Part shown: piece after piece, positions 8,747 through 19,012 of the stretch
Layout: every line of letters starts with the position of its first letter
How positions within the stretch are numbered: position 1 is the first letter of the stretch
Assembly (NCBI GenBank): GCA_022834735.1
Contig: BQKD01000001.1
Span: 535,659-599,658, forward strand
Direction of reading: 5' to 3'
DNA from: Erysipelotrichaceae bacterium OPF54
Lineage (GTDB): Bacteria > Bacillota_I > Bacilli_A > Erysipelotrichales > Erysipelotrichaceae
Length of the DNA: 64,000 nucleotides
The notes under the pieces: generated by a model
Database searches by the model: none
The model's input: only the letters and a program-made list of their open reading frames with translations
What the model was told of the DNA's origin: nothing
Translations under genes and position numbers: made by a program

Positions 8747-10282
8747 ATGAATAAAGAATGGATCGAACTGTACCGGAAAGAAATTAAAGAATTCGGTGAA
8801 GAGACCAGAGAATTCCATGACAAGGAAATGAACCGCAAGGACTACAAACATGTTTCCGGCGGCATGGGATCCTATGCGCAGCGCGACGCAGACCAGCATA
8901 TGGTCCGTTTCAGGATGAATGGCGGAAATCTGACAAAAGCCAAATTGAAACATCTCGTCGACACGATCGACAAATACGATGTAAAACGTCTGAAGCTGTC
9001 CACATGCCAGACCATTCAGCTGCATGATCTGAAATACGATCAGGTCGCTCCGATCATCGAGGAAGCGATCGATGCCAAAATATACACGAAGGCAGGCGGC
9101 GGAGACAATCCGCGCAATGTCATGACCTCGCCGCTGGCAGGCCTGCAGAAAGGCGAGCCTTTTGATGTGATGCCTTACGCCACGGCAGCAGCCGATTACA
9201 TGCTGTCCATATGCCGCGATTTCAAGATGCCGCGCAAGCTCAAGGTCGCTTTCTGTAACGGAGTGGACGACAGCGTGCATACGACATTCCGCGATATGGG
9301 CTTTGTTGCCAATCCGAACGGCACATTCAAACTGTATGTGGCCGGAGGGCTCGGAGCAAACCATAAAATGGGCGTGCTCGTCAAGGAGGATGTGCCGGCA
9401 AAAGATATTTTCTACTATATCAAGGCGATGATCGATCTGTTCTGTGCCAACGGAAACTATGAGAACCGCGCCAAGGCCCGCACCCGTTATCTGCAGGAAA
9501 CAATGGGAGCTGAACCGCTCAAAGAGGAACTCCTGCGCCGTGCCGGCGAACTGGCGGCGCAGGGCGGACATGACTGCATCGTACAGAGCGACGAGCCGAA
9601 AAAACGGGGCACGAAAACGATCGAAGGACCGCGGATCATCGAGCAGAAGCAGGAAGGGCTGTACGCTGTCGAATACCATCCGATCGGCGGCGAGCTGCCG
9701 GTCGATATGCCAAAGAAGATGCTGGATGCTCTGAGCCGCATGGATGAGGTCGAATGCCGGATCGGACCGGACGAAACGATGTATTTTGTCAACTGCACAG
9801 CAGATGAAGCACAGGAATTCCTGGATATGACGAACGACGCGGCCAGTACACCATTCGAACATTCGGTCGCATGTATCGGCGCTTCGATCTGTCAGCAGGG
9901 ACTGCGCAATTCCCAGGCCGTTCTTCGCGACTGCATCGAAGAGCTGAAAAAGCATCCGCAGGCAGCGGTGGTTCTGCCGAAAGTGCGCATTTCGGGCTGC
10001 ACTTCCAGCTGTTCCGCCCATCAGATCGGCGCGATCGGCTTCCAGGGTTTTGTCAAGGTGGTCGACAAAGTGCCTCAGCCGGCATACCGCGTATTCGTGG
10101 GCGGCAGCGACAAGAGCGATCATGTGACGTTCGGGGATTTCGTGGATGTCGTCCTGGAAAAGGATATGCCTGCCCTGTTCGTGAAACTGGGCGAAGCATG
10201 CGCTGCAGCAGGAAAAGACTGGGACAGCTATGCGCAGGATAACCGCGAAGAGATCGTGGAGATCATTAAGTCTTTTGTGTAA
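8747..10282 (+). CDS. Nitrite/sulfite reductase, siroheme and 4Fe-4S type
   Basis: A 511-aa enzyme of the assimilatory nitrite/sulfite reductase family. The siroheme-[4Fe-4S] ligands are visible as C376-x5-C382 and C418-x3-C422 in the SGCTSSCSAHQIG motif. Two ferredoxin-like half-domains are present (about residues 45-115 and 300-365). AGGAGG precedes the ATG by 9 nt and an AT-rich TATAAA-like element is just upstream. It is monocistronic, divergent from yigZ and ends at a terminator. Whether nitrite or sulfite is the substrate cannot be decided; no sulfate-activation or nitrate genes are in view. Confidence 0.85.
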   Translation: MNKEWIELYRKEIKEFGEETREFHDKEMNRKDYKHVSGGMGSYAQRDADQHMVRFRMNGGNLTKAKLKHLVDTIDKYDVKRLKLSTCQTIQLHDLKYDQVAPIIEEAIDAKIYTKAGGGDNPRNVMTSPLAGLQKGEPFDVMPYATAAADYMLSICRDFKMPRKLKVAFCNGVDDSVHTTFRDMGFVANPNGTFKLYVAGGLGANHKMGVLVKEDVPAKDIFYYIKAMIDLFCANGNYENRAKARTRYLQETMGAEPLKEELLRRAGELAAQGGHDCIVQSDEPKKRGTKTIEGPRIIEQKQEGLYAVEYHPIGGELPVDMPKKMLDALSRMDEVECRIGPDETMYFVNCTADEAQEFLDMTNDAASTPFEHSVACIGASICQQGLRNSQAVLRDCIEELKKHPQAAVVLPKVRISGCTSSCSAHQIGAIGFQGFVKVVDKVPQPAYRVFVGGSDKSDHVTFGDFVDVVLEKDMPALFVKLGEACAAAGKDWDSYAQDNREEIVEIIKSFV

Positions 10283-10318
10283 ATGAACGCAGAATCTGCA
10301 TAAAATGAAACAAAAATG

Positions 10319-10347
10319 AGTGCTTTCATCAGGAAGGCACTTTTTTT
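10319..10347 (+). terminator. Terminator after the nitrite/sulfite reductase gene
   Basis: AGTGCTTTC pairs with GAAGGCACT around ATCAG, followed by T7. Confidence 0.8.
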
Positions 10348-10443
10348 CTTTGGAAAAAAGTATTGCGCTCGATTTAAAATTCGTGTAAATAAATGTTAAG
10401 CGTACTTAAATACGAAAGGGTAAAAAAAGGTGAATAACAGATT

Positions 10444-12213
10444 ATGAGCGAGAATATTTTAATGGTCCTGAATTTACTGTGCGGGGTTGCGCTTTTTCTG
10501 TACGGAATGTCGTCCATGGGTGACGGCCTGAAAAAAGTGGCCGGCAACAAGCTGGAACTCATTCTGTACAAGCTGACAAACTCTCCGCTGAAAGGATTTC
10601 TGCTCGGCACAGCTGTCACAGCTGTCATTCAATCCTCATCGGCTGCCTGCGTCATGGTTGTCGGATTTGTCAATTCCGGCATGATGAGCGTATCCCAGGC
10701 GATCGGCGTTATTTTGGGGGCGAATATCGGAACAAGTATAACGGGATGGATCATCTGTCTTTCCTATCTGCCGAACTCGGGCGGATTCGCTTCGTTCTTC
10801 TCGTCGGCAACGATCACGGCTGTGGTGGCGATCATCGGCATCCTGCTGAAAATGTTCGCGAAAAAGGATACCCTCATCCATTTGGGGACGATCATGCTCG
10901 GCTTTGCCGTGCTCATGACCGGCATGTCGACCATGTCCGGAGCGGTTTCGCCTCTGCGCTCGAATCCGGCATTCATCAACATCATGACTTCATTGAACAA
11001 TCCGGTGCTCGGCACGCTGTTCGGAATTGCGTTCGCGGCCTTGCTGCAGTCCGCTTCAGCCGCAGTCGGTGTGCTGCAGGCCCTTGCGACCACAGGCGCC
11101 ATCGGTTTCGGGGCTGCATTCCCGATGGTCCTCGGGATCGGTGTGGGGGCGAGCGCGCCCGTGCTTCTCGCTGCTCTTGGAGCCAACAAGAACGGACAGC
11201 GGACCTCGTTCCTTTATCTGATCGTCGCGACGATCGGTATGATCATGGGTCTTATCGGCTTTTATGGACTGGATACATTTTTTCACTTCCCGTTTGCGGA
11301 CATGACCATGGATCCGTTCGCGATCGCGATCACCAATACGGCATACCGCGCGCTGACCATGACCTTGATGCTGCCGGCATGCGGCCTGCTCGAAAAGCTG
11401 ATCTACCGTCTGATCCCGGAAGTGCAGACCGACGAGGAGGAAAAGCCGGAATTCGATCTGCTCGAGGACCGTTTTCTTTCCAACCCGGATGTGGCGTACG
11501 AACAGAGCATGATCGTCATGAACGGGATGGCGAAAAAAGCCCGCAAAAATGTGGATCGTTCATTGATGCTCATCGAAAGCTATTCTTCCGAAGGGTATAA
11601 AAAGGTGGCGGAGCTCGAGCAGACCTTGAACAAATACGAAGACAAGCTCGGCTCCTATCTGATGAAGCTCACTTCAGCCGGTGTCAGCGAGGAACAGGGA
11701 CAGGTCATCAACAAGGCGCTGCAGGCGATCAGCGATTTCGAAAAGCTGAGCGATTACGCGCTCAATATTGCCGATACCGCGAAAATGATGCATGATGCCA
11801 AGCTGACCTTTACTCTGAACGCGATCGACGAGCTGACCGTCGTATCGACCGCGGTAGATGAAATGGTCGATATCACGGTGAGCGGATTCATCGAAAACGA
11901 TGTCAGAAATATCAAACGCGTGTTCCCGCTCAAGGAACTGATTGCCATGAACTGCAACGAGATCAAGAAGCGGCACGTGCTTCGGCTGCGTTCGGGCGAA
12001 TGCCATACCCAGCCAGGCCTCGCATTGTACGATCTGCTCAACGATATGCTTCACATTGCCGATCACTGCGCAAGCCTTGCGCTGGACATTATTAAAATGG
12101 ATGAGAAGGAATTCAATCTTCATCGTTTCCTGCGCCGCTATCAGGAGGAAACAGAAAATGAATATTCCGATCTTCTTCACGATTATGAAGTGAAATATTC
12201 GATTCAACTTTGA
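10444..12213 (+). CDS. Na/Pi cotransporter family protein with PhoU-like tail
   Basis: A 589-aa protein. Residues 1-310 form the membrane part with two inverted Na/Pi_cotrans repeats, carrying the signature QSSSA at residue 63 and LLQSASAA near residue 200. Residues 340-560 form a helical PhoU-like cytoplasmic domain. The family takes up inorganic phosphate with sodium, and the PhoU-like part is thought to regulate it. AAAGGTG lies about 11 nt before the ATG. The gene stands alone, with terminators on both sides. Confidence 0.88.
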   Translation: MSENILMVLNLLCGVALFLYGMSSMGDGLKKVAGNKLELILYKLTNSPLKGFLLGTAVTAVIQSSSAACVMVVGFVNSGMMSVSQAIGVILGANIGTSITGWIICLSYLPNSGGFASFFSSATITAVVAIIGILLKMFAKKDTLIHLGTIMLGFAVLMTGMSTMSGAVSPLRSNPAFINIMTSLNNPVLGTLFGIAFAALLQSASAAVGVLQALATTGAIGFGAAFPMVLGIGVGASAPVLLAALGANKNGQRTSFLYLIVATIGMIMGLIGFYGLDTFFHFPFADMTMDPFAIAITNTAYRALTMTLMLPACGLLEKLIYRLIPEVQTDEEEKPEFDLLEDRFLSNPDVAYEQSMIVMNGMAKKARKNVDRSLMLIESYSSEGYKKVAELEQTLNKYEDKLGSYLMKLTSAGVSEEQGQVINKALQAISDFEKLSDYALNIADTAKMMHDAKLTFTLNAIDELTVVSTAVDEMVDITVSGFIENDVRNIKRVFPLKELIAMNCNEIKKRHVLRLRSGECHTQPGLALYDLLNDMLHIADHCASLALDIIKMDEKEFNLHRFLRRYQEETENEYSDLLHDYEVKYSIQL

Positions 12214-12215
12214 TC

Positions 12216-12239
12216 AAGCTCCATAAGGAGCTTTTTTTT
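12216..12239 (+). terminator. Terminator after the Na/Pi transporter gene
   Basis: AAGCTCC and GGAGCTT form a 7-bp stem with an ATAA loop, followed by T7. Confidence 0.85.
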
Positions 12240-12254
12240 GAAGGGGGCATTTCA

Positions 12255-12770
12255 ATGATCATAGAAACAGAACGTTTGTATTTTGAACCGCTAGGCAGCC
12301 AGGATCTCGATGCGCTCAAGCAAATCCTGCAGAACGGAAAGACGATGGAATCGTATGGCGGGGTGCGCAGCGACGAGGAATGCAGCCAGTGGATCGACCG
12401 GCAGCAGCAGCGCTACGAACAGCTAGGCTACGGCATCTGGTCCATACTGCGCAAAGACACCCGCCAGATGATCGGGCAGGGCGGGCTTGTCTACCATAAC
12501 TGGAAAAAGGAGCCGGTGCTCGATCTGGTATATATCATAAAAAACGAATACTGGCAGCAGGGATACGGCAAGGAGGCAGCGGCCGCCCTGGAACGGTACG
12601 CTTTCGAAACGCTCGATGTCGAAGAAGTCAATTCGATCATCCGGGACACGAATGAGTATTCCCAGATCATTTCTCTCGGGCTCGGCATGGAAGTCATCGA
12701 CCGCAAGACCGATGTGTACCGTGGCGTATCGAGACCGCACTACCTGTACAATGTGAAAAGGAACAAATGA
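12255..12770 (+). CDS. GNAT N-acetyltransferase, RimJ/RimL-like
   Basis: A 171-aa acetyltransferase. It opens with the ETERLYFEPLG strand typical of the RimJ/RimL/Acetyltransf_3 group and has the acetyl-CoA loop QQGYGKEAAAALERYAF near residues 95-112. The ATG at 12255 follows AAGGGGGC by 6 nt; the frame upstream to 12210 overlaps the terminator. It ends just before the ADP-ribosylglycohydrolase gene, so the two are probably co-transcribed. Substrate unknown. Confidence 0.82.
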   Translation: MIIETERLYFEPLGSQDLDALKQILQNGKTMESYGGVRSDEECSQWIDRQQQRYEQLGYGIWSILRKDTRQMIGQGGLVYHNWKKEPVLDLVYIIKNEYWQQGYGKEAAAALERYAFETLDVEEVNSIIRDTNEYSQIISLGLGMEVIDRKTDVYRGVSRPHYLYNVKRNK

Positions 12771-12771
12771 G

Positions 12772-13741
12772 ATGCAGGAAAGAGAAAAAAGGATCTTCGG
12801 TATGCTGGCCGGCTGTGCTCTGGGCGATGCGATGGGAATGCCTTCGGAAGGAATGGATGCCAAAACGATCCGCACTACGTTCGGGACGATCCGCCGTTTT
12901 CTTCCTTCGTGCGAAAAGGATGTCCTGGGGCGCTCGTTCAAGGCCGGACAGGTCACAGATGATACGATCAACACGCTGCTTGTCTGCGATGCTGTCATTG
13001 CTGGTCAGGGAAGCTTTGATCCGTTCGTTTATCTTTCGCTTCTGCAGACATGGATCTGCGAAAACAGGGGACAGAGCCAATATATGATCGGTCCAAGCAC
13101 GAAACAGGCTCTGCAGGCCATCGCAGACGGTATCCCCCTCGAGGAAGCGGGCCGAAACGGAACGACAAACGGCGCAGCCATGAAAGCGGCACCGCTTGGC
13201 ATCATTTCAGATTATAAACGCCTCGATCAGCTGATCGACCACGTTTCCTTATTGTGCCTGCCGACCCATCATACACCAGTGGCCATCGCGGGAGCGTCTA
13301 TCGTCGCCACGCTGTCCAGCTATGCGCTGCAAGGCGGCTGCGATATGGAGGATATGTGGGAACTGGCTGAAAGAGTGTGCAGCCATCGGAGAGCTTATGA
13401 TCTGGCTGCAGAACTGGACGATATCAGAGAATATATGATCAGGCATGAAAAGGCGGAGATTCTCAGATATCTTGAAAAAAAAGGGAACAGGCATCGAAAC
13501 GATCCGGACGATCCCGGCCGTACTGACACTTCTCGAACTGTCCGGTCCGGATCCGTATGAATGTGCTGTTCTGGCTGCCAGTCTGGGCGGCGATACCGAC
13601 ACAATCGGCGCGATCAGCTGCTCAATCTGCGGAACCGTTCATCCGGATATTGATGAAACGCTCGTTTCAGTCCTGGAACAGGTAAACGGCATCGTTTTTT
13701 CTGCCTATGCCCGAAACCTTTCGAAATATGGATCATCATGA
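12772..13741 (+). pseudogene. ADP-ribosylglycohydrolase, frameshifted at an A8 tract
   Basis: The first frame (from 12772) encodes the N-terminal two thirds of an ADP-ribosylglycohydrolase: GMLAGCALGDAMGMPSE, then TDDT-type metal ligands in GQVTDDTINTLL. Homology breaks after residue 237 at A8 (13475-13482) and resumes in the +1 frame, which carries the conserved C-terminal metal motif GGDTDTIGA and ends at 13741. Removing one A gives a continuous protein of about 322 aa, the usual family length. The family hydrolyses ADP-ribose from proteins or DNA. The break may be a true mutation, phase variation, slippage during expression, or a sequencing error. Confidence 0.75.
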
Positions 13742-13772
13742 ACAGGACTTTCAAAAAGTTTTCTGAAAATTG

Positions 13773-13801
13773 TTGACTTTGTTTCATTCTTTTTTTATCA
13801 T
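13773..13801 (+). promoter_or_regulatory. Promoter of the leucine operon
   Basis: TTGACT (13773-13778) and TATCAT (13796-13801) are separated by 17 bp, immediately before the T-box leader. Confidence 0.75.
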
Positions 13802-13807
13802 TAGGGT

Positions 13808-14080
13808 ACTTATTGGATTGAGAAAAAGCGTTGAAGAGGAAATTGACCGTAGTTTGCGATGCAGAGAGAGCTGCCGGAGGGTGGAAGGCAGCCATCGGAT
13901 GATCGGCCATCTCGCCTTGGAGCTGATGGAGCGAATGAAGTAGTTTCATACGGAGCCCCGCCGTTAAAAGGGAAACAGTTGGCAGACTGTAAGTGGTCAC
14001 GAATGTGGCAATGAGAGTGGTACCGCGGGAACAAAAGCTCGTCTCTCAAGGAATGAACCTTGAAGGCGGGCTTTTTCTTT
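13808..14080 (+). promoter_or_regulatory. T-box leader, probably tRNA-Leu specific
   Basis: A leader of about 270 nt between the promoter and leuA. The T-box core GAGTGGTACCGCGG is at 14015-14028. Stem I has the GGAGGGTGGAAGG apical motif near 13875-13888, and CTC (13911-13913), followed by a purine, is the best specifier candidate; CTT and CTG nearby would also read as Leu. A terminator hairpin (TCAAGG/CCTTGA extended outward, then a T-run) ends near 14080. Uncharged tRNA-Leu would stabilise the antiterminator and switch on leuA-leuC-leuD-leuB. Confidence 0.9.
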
Positions 14081-14111
14081 CGCTTTCGAGAAAAACAGGA
14101 GGAAAAACGCA

Positions 14112-15779
14112 ATGATGGATGCAAAAAAGTACAGGCCGGGCTATTTTCCGCCCCGGGAAAACGAATACCGTTGGGTAAAGAAAGATCACATTGAACAGGC
14201 GCCTGCCTGGTGCTCGGTGGATCTGCGCGACGGCAATCAGGCGCTGATCGTGCCTATGGATCTGGAAGAGAAACTTGAATTCTACAAAATGCTGCTGGAG
14301 ATCGGATTCAAGGAAATCGAGGTCGGATTCCCTGCCGCCTCGCAGACAGAGTATGAATTTCTGCGCACGATCATCGATCACGACATGATCCCGGAAGATG
14401 TGACGATCCAGGTGCTCACCCAGTGCCGCGATCACATTATCCGCAAGACGTTCGAAGCGGTCAAAGGGGCGCCGCGCGCCGTGATCCATTTTTACAATTC
14501 CACTTCGCTTGCACAGCGCGAGCAGGTGTTCAGAAAATCAAAAGAGGAAATCAAACAGATCGCGATCGAAGGAGCCAGGCTCGTGAAAAAGCTGTCCCGC
14601 GAATATGAAGGGAACTTTTTGTTCGAGTACTCTCCGGAAAGCTTTACCGGGACCGAACCGGATTTCGCGCTGGACGTATGCAATGCCGTCCTGGATATCA
14701 TGCAGCCGACACCGGAACAGCCGATGATCATCAATCTGCCGGTCACTGTGGAAATGTCGATGCCGCATATTTACGCCAATCAGATCGAATACTGCTCCGA
14801 CCGACTGAAATACCGGGACGCGGTGATCCTTTCCACGCATCCGCACAATGACCGGGGCACCGGCGTGGCGGATACAGAGCTTGCGCTGCTCGCCGGCGCG
14901 CAGCGGGTGGAATGCTGCCTGTTCGGCAACGGCGAACGGACCGGAAACGTGGATGCCGTCACCCTGGCCATGAACATGTATACGCATGGCGTGGATCCGA
15001 AACTTGACTTTTCGAATATGCCTTCGATCGTCGAACGATACGAGCGGCTGACCCGGATGCATGTGTCGCCGCGCCAGCCTTATGCCGGCCAGCTTGTTTT
15101 TGCGGCATTCTCCGGCTCTCATCAGGATGCGATCGCCAAGGGAATGAAGCACCGCGAGGAAAACGATATTTTCCAGTGGAATGTCCCGTATATCCCGCTT
15201 GATCCTCACGATGTTTCCAGGACGTACGACAGCGATGTCATCCGCATCAATTCGCAGTCCGGAAAAGGCGGGATCGGCTACATCCTCGAAACTTCGTACG
15301 GCTATGCACTGCCTGCAAAAATGCGCGAGCATTTCGGCTATACGGTCAAGGATATCAGCGACCATGCCCACAAGGAGCTGTCTGCGGAGGAAGTGTACGA
15401 AATTTTCGAAAAAACATATGTCAATATCGAACGTCCCGTTTATGTGCGCGAGGCACATTTCAGACAGGGGCCGATGACCGAAGCGTCCGTGACCGCTCTG
15501 ATCGGAGGGCACAGACACGAGCTCATCGCCAAAGGAAACGGTCGTCTCGATGCGGTATGCAGCGCATTGAAAAGCTGTCTGGATGCGGACTTCACCCTCC
15601 AGAGCTATCACGAGCATTCGCTTGATCAGGGATCGCATTCCAGGGCAGCCGGCTATGTCGGGCTGCAGTGGGCGGACGGACGTTTCACATGGGGCGCAGG
15701 CGTCGATACAGATATTATCCGCGCCAGCATCAAAGCGCTTACGAGCGCCATCAACAACGGATTAAGAGAAGGGGAATAA
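14112..15779 (+). CDS. leuA: 2-isopropylmalate synthase
   Basis: A 555-aa enzyme that condenses acetyl-CoA with 2-oxoisovalerate, the first committed step of leucine synthesis. The TIM-barrel catalytic domain begins with [11 protein letters not shown] (metal and substrate site); the HxH metal ligands are in [11 protein letters not shown] and the GNGERTGN motif follows. A C-terminal LeuA allosteric/dimer domain covers about residues 430-550. Length and N-terminus match the longer (type 2, yeast/actinobacterial-like) LeuA. AGGAGG precedes the ATG. First gene of the T-box-controlled operon. Confidence 0.93.
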   Translation: MMDAKKYRPGYFPPRENEYRWVKKDHIEQAPAWCSVDLRDGNQALIVPMDLEEKLEFYKMLLEIGFKEIEVGFPAASQTEYEFLRTIIDHDMIPEDVTIQVLTQCRDHIIRKTFEAVKGAPRAVIHFYNSTSLAQREQVFRKSKEEIKQIAIEGARLVKKLSREYEGNFLFEYSPESFTGTEPDFALDVCNAVLDIMQPTPEQPMIINLPVTVEMSMPHIYANQIEYCSDRLKYRDAVILSTHPHNDRGTGVADTELALLAGAQRVECCLFGNGERTGNVDAVTLAMNMYTHGVDPKLDFSNMPSIVERYERLTRMHVSPRQPYAGQLVFAAFSGSHQDAIAKGMKHREENDIFQWNVPYIPLDPHDVSRTYDSDVIRINSQSGKGGIGYILETSYGYALPAKMREHFGYTVKDISDHAHKELSAEEVYEIFEKTYVNIERPVYVREAHFRQGPMTEASVTALIGGHRHELIAKGNGRLDAVCSALKSCLDADFTLQSYHEHSLDQGSHSRAAGYVGLQWADGRFTWGAGVDTDIIRASIKALTSAINNGLREGE

Positions 15780-15783
15780 TATC

Positions 15784-17046
15784 ATGTCCATGACAATGTC
15801 ACAGAAAATATTAGCAGCACATGCCGGACTGGACGAAGTCAAGGCCGGACAGCTCATCGAAGTCAGGCTCGACGGCGTGCTTGGCAACGACATTACGACA
15901 CCAGTCGCTATCAAGGAATTTGACAAAGCCGGATTCGATCAGGTGTACGATAAAGAAAAGATCAATATCGTGCTCGATCATTTCGTGCCGAACAAAGATA
16001 TCAAAGCGGCCCAGCAGTCGGCTGCATGCCGCAGTTTTGCGAACCGGTACGGCATCACGAACTTTTTCGATGTCGGAAAAATGGGCATCGAGCATGCCCT
16101 TCTGCCGGAGCAGGGGGTCGTGACCGCCGGCGACTGCATCATCGGGGCCGATTCCCACACGTGCACATACGGGGCGCTGGGCGCTTTTTCGACCGGGGTC
16201 GGCTCGACCGACATGGCCTACGGCATGGCGACCGGACAGGCATGGTTCAAGGTGCCGGCAGCCATCAAGGTCGTATTGAACGGAAAATTGAAAAAGCGGG
16301 TGACAGGAAAGGATGTCATCCTTCATCTGATCGGGCAGATCGGTGTCGACGGCGCCTTGTATGAATCGCTGGAATTCTGCGGGGAAGGCATTGCCTCGCT
16401 GTCGATGGACGATCGTCTGTGCATCTGCAACATGGCGATCGAGGCCGGTGCCAAAAACGGGATCTTTCCGGTCGATCAGGTAACCATCGATTATTTGACG
16501 AACCGTTCAAAAAGGGAGTGGACCGTTTACGAAGCAGACGAGGACGCCCTGTATGAGAAAACGATCGAGATCGATCTTTCTGCGCTCGAACCGACTGTGT
16601 CGTATCCGCATCTTCCGGAAAATACCCATCTGGCAAAAGAGTCCGAAGACATCGCGATCGACCAGGTCGTGATCGGTTCCTGCACGAACGGCCGCCTCGA
16701 AGATATGGAAGCGGCGTATGAAGTGCTCAACGGAAAACAGGTGGCGGATGGCGTGCGTGTCATCATCATCCCGGCAACGATGCAGATCTACAAGGAATGC
16801 ATACGCCGCGGGTATACGGAAGCTTTTATCGATGCCGGATGTGTGGTATCGACACCGACATGCGGTCCTTGCCTTGGCGGGTACATGGGGATTCTTGCGG
16901 AAAACGAGCGCTGCATTTCCACGACCAACCGCAATTTTGTCGGGCGAATGGGCCACACGAGTTCTGAAGTGTATCTTGCCAGCCCGTATACGGCAGCTGC
17001 CAGCGCGCTGACGGGTCATATCAGCGATCCGAGAGAAGGAGAATAA
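15784..17046 (+). CDS. leuC: 3-isopropylmalate dehydratase, large subunit
   Basis: A 420-aa aconitase-family protein that isomerises 2- to 3-isopropylmalate together with LeuD. Conserved features include [23 protein letters not shown], the 4Fe-4S ligand in IGSCTNGR, and the paired cysteines in [10 protein letters not shown] near residue 360. It starts 4 nt after leuA ends and is followed by leuD after 2 nt. At 420 aa it is the shorter archaeal/Firmicute form, normal for a split enzyme. Confidence 0.93.
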   Translation: MSMTMSQKILAAHAGLDEVKAGQLIEVRLDGVLGNDITTPVAIKEFDKAGFDQVYDKEKINIVLDHFVPNKDIKAAQQSAACRSFANRYGITNFFDVGKMGIEHALLPEQGVVTAGDCIIGADSHTCTYGALGAFSTGVGSTDMAYGMATGQAWFKVPAAIKVVLNGKLKKRVTGKDVILHLIGQIGVDGALYESLEFCGEGIASLSMDDRLCICNMAIEAGAKNGIFPVDQVTIDYLTNRSKREWTVYEADEDALYEKTIEIDLSALEPTVSYPHLPENTHLAKESEDIAIDQVVIGSCTNGRLEDMEAAYEVLNGKQVADGVRVIIIPATMQIYKECIRRGYTEAFIDAGCVVSTPTCGPCLGGYMGILAENERCISTTNRNFVGRMGHTSSEVYLASPYTAAASALTGHISDPREGE

Positions 17047-17048
17047 CG

Positions 17049-17543
17049 ATGGAAAACGTACAGGGAAAAGTATTTAAATTCGGCAATAACGTCGATACGG
17101 ATGTCATCATTCCGGCCCGCTATCTCAATACGCCGGATGCAGCCGAACTGGCGGATCACTGCATGGAGGATATCGATCCGGAGTTTGTGAAACATGTACA
17201 GAAAAACGATATCATCGTCGCGGGGTGGAATTTCGGATGCGGTTCATCGCGGGAACATGCGCCTCTGGCGATCAAGACGGCTGGCACAGGATGTGTGATC
17301 GCGAAAAGCTTTGCCCGTATCTTTTACCGGAACGCGATCAATATCGGGATGCCGATCCTGGAATGCGAGGCGGCAGCGGATGAGATCCGCGCCGGCGATA
17401 CGGTGCACATTGATTTTGCCACGGGTGTCATTACGGATCTGACACAGAACCGGTCCTGGCAGGCTGAGCCGTTTCCGCCGTTCATCCAAAAGATCATTGA
17501 TGCGGGCGGGCTGCTTGCTTCGATACGAAAGGAGCGCGTATGA
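17049..17543 (+). CDS. leuD: 3-isopropylmalate dehydratase, small subunit
   Basis: A 164-aa swivel-domain subunit that completes the isopropylmalate isomerase with LeuC. It has the expected [16 protein letters not shown] opening, the [10 protein letters not shown] substrate loop and [16 protein letters not shown]. It lies 2 nt after leuC and its stop overlaps the leuB start (ATGA). Confidence 0.93.
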   Translation: MENVQGKVFKFGNNVDTDVIIPARYLNTPDAAELADHCMEDIDPEFVKHVQKNDIIVAGWNFGCGSSREHAPLAIKTAGTGCVIAKSFARIFYRNAINIGMPILECEAAADEIRAGDTVHIDFATGVITDLTQNRSWQAEPFPPFIQKIIDAGGLLASIRKERV

Positions 17544-18610
17544 AAAAGAAGATCGGTGTGATCCGGGGCGACTGCTCTTCTCCGGAAATCGTGGCGCAGA
17601 CACTGCGTGTGCTGGACCGGATCGCGGAAAAACACGGGCATGAATTTGAATATACGAAGATCCTGATGGGCGGCGAAGCGATCGACGAGATGGGCGAACC
17701 GCTGCCGCAAAGCCAGCTCGAACTGTGCCTGCAGCAGGATTCGGTGCTGCTTGGCGCGATCGGCGGCCCGAAATGGGAAGGACTGCCTGGACCGATGCGT
17801 CCGGAAAAAGGACTTCTTGCGCTGCGTGCAGGCATGGGACTGTATTCCAACAACCGTCCGGCAAAGATCTGGCCGCAGCTTGCGGCCGCTTCTCCGCTGA
17901 AAAAGGAGATCGTCGACAAAGGGATCGATTTTATCATCGTGCGCGAACTGATCGGCGGCGCCTATTTCGGCAGGCATGAGCTGTATGAAAACGAGGGCGA
18001 GCTGTGCGCGCTCGACACGATGCCTTATAGCGAACACGAGATCGAGCGGATCGGACGGATCGGTTTTGAAACGGCGATGAAGCGAAGGAAAAAGCTTTGT
18101 ATGGTGGACAAGCACAATGTGCTGGAAACTTCGCGCTTATGGGTCAAGGTGTTCGACAGGCTCAAAAAAGAGTATCCGGAAGTCGAGTATTCGACCATGT
18201 TTGTGGACAACTGCGCGATGCAGATCTGCAAAGATCCTGCTCAGTTTGATGTGATCGTCACCGAAAATCTGTTTGGCGATATTTTGTCCGATGAGGCAAG
18301 CGAAATTACCGGAAGCATCGGCATGATCCCGAGCTCGTCGCTGGGCAGCACGAAAAACGGCTTGTACGAACCGATCCACGGGTCGGCGCCGGACATTGCC
18401 GGAAAAAACATTGTCAATCCGATCGCGTGCATTTTATCGGCTGCCATGATGCTGCGCTTTTCCTTCGATATGCCGGCAGAAGCGGACGAGATCGAACAGG
18501 CAGTCAATGCGGTCCTGGATCAAGGATTGCGGACGGCCGATATGATGAGCGAAGGAATGAAGCGGGTCGGAACGAAGGAAATGACCGACGCGATCCTGGC
18601 GCAAATATAA
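17540..18610 (+). CDS. leuB: 3-isopropylmalate dehydrogenase
   Basis: A 356-aa beta-decarboxylating dehydrogenase that oxidises 3-isopropylmalate with NAD and yields 2-oxoisocaproate. Family motifs include [23 protein letters not shown] and the nucleotide-site [16 protein letters not shown] metal-binding Asp lies in [17 protein letters not shown]. It overlaps leuD by 4 bp and is last in the operon, followed directly by a terminator. The set lacks ilv genes, so 2-oxoisovalerate must come from elsewhere. Confidence 0.93.
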   Translation: MKKKIGVIRGDCSSPEIVAQTLRVLDRIAEKHGHEFEYTKILMGGEAIDEMGEPLPQSQLELCLQQDSVLLGAIGGPKWEGLPGPMRPEKGLLALRAGMGLYSNNRPAKIWPQLAAASPLKKEIVDKGIDFIIVRELIGGAYFGRHELYENEGELCALDTMPYSEHEIERIGRIGFETAMKRRKKLCMVDKHNVLETSRLWVKVFDRLKKEYPEVEYSTMFVDNCAMQICKDPAQFDVIVTENLFGDILSDEASEITGSIGMIPSSSLGSTKNGLYEPIHGSAPDIAGKNIVNPIACILSAAMMLRFSFDMPAEADEIEQAVNAVLDQGLRTADMMSEGMKRVGTKEMTDAILAQI

Positions 18611-18618
18611 GAAGGACG

Positions 18619-18647
18619 AAAAGATAGAGAAATTTTCTATCTTTTTT
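18619..18647 (+). terminator. Terminator of the leucine operon
   Basis: AAAAGATAGA and TTTCTATCTTTT form a stem around GAAAT, ending in T6. Confidence 0.82.
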
Positions 18648-18648
18648 G

Positions 18649-18678
18649 TTGCGAATAATATTATACAATATATAATAT
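18649..18678 (+). promoter_or_regulatory. PadR promoter with overlapping palindromic operator
   Basis: TTGCGA (18649-18654) and TATAAT (18671-18676) are 16 bp apart. ATATTATA and TATAATAT (18658-18665 and 18671-18678) form an inverted repeat across CAATA that covers the -10, as expected for an autorepressing PadR protein. Confidence 0.6.
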
Positions 18679-18697
18679 AGTTAAAGGAGATAATATT

Positions 18698-19012
18698 ATG
18701 GGATTTCAATATGGAGGAGCTGTCCTTGATCTTTGTGTCCTGGCCATTGTTGCCAAGGAAGATACATACGGGTACAAGCTCACTCATGAAGTGAAGGAAA
18801 CGCTGAATGTGTCGGAATCGACGCTGTATCCTGTTCTGCGCCGGCTCACCAAGGAAAACTGTCTGTCCACATACGATAAGCCGTACGACGGACGCAACCG
18901 CCGCTATTATACGATCACTCCTGTCGGGAAAGAGCGGCTGAAAGCGGCACGGGAAGAGTGGAAACGGTATATCGGAAAAGTGGAGGAGATCTTAGAAAGG
19001 AGCCATGTATGA
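18698..19012 (+). CDS. PadR-family transcriptional regulator
   Basis: A 104-aa winged-helix repressor of the short PadR-s2 type. It has the typical YGYKLTHEV helix, the SESTLYPVLRRL recognition helix and the GRNRRYYTITPVG wing, then a short C-terminal dimer helix. AAGGAG precedes the ATG. Its gene overlaps the DUF1700 gene by 4 bp. The palindrome over its promoter suggests autoregulation of this PadR-DUF1700-DUF4097 operon, a standard envelope-associated set in Firmicutes. Confidence 0.9.
   Translation: MGFQYGGAVLDLCVLAIVAKEDTYGYKLTHEVKETLNVSESTLYPVLRRLTKENCLSTYDKPYDGRNRRYYTITPVGKERLKAAREEWKRYIGKVEEILERSHV

Noticed and set aside
8624-10123. 500-codon extension of the yigZ frame on the minus strand
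   Set aside because: It is exactly antisense to the nitrite/sulfite reductase gene; the ATG at 8623 has a proper SD and matches the family N-terminus.
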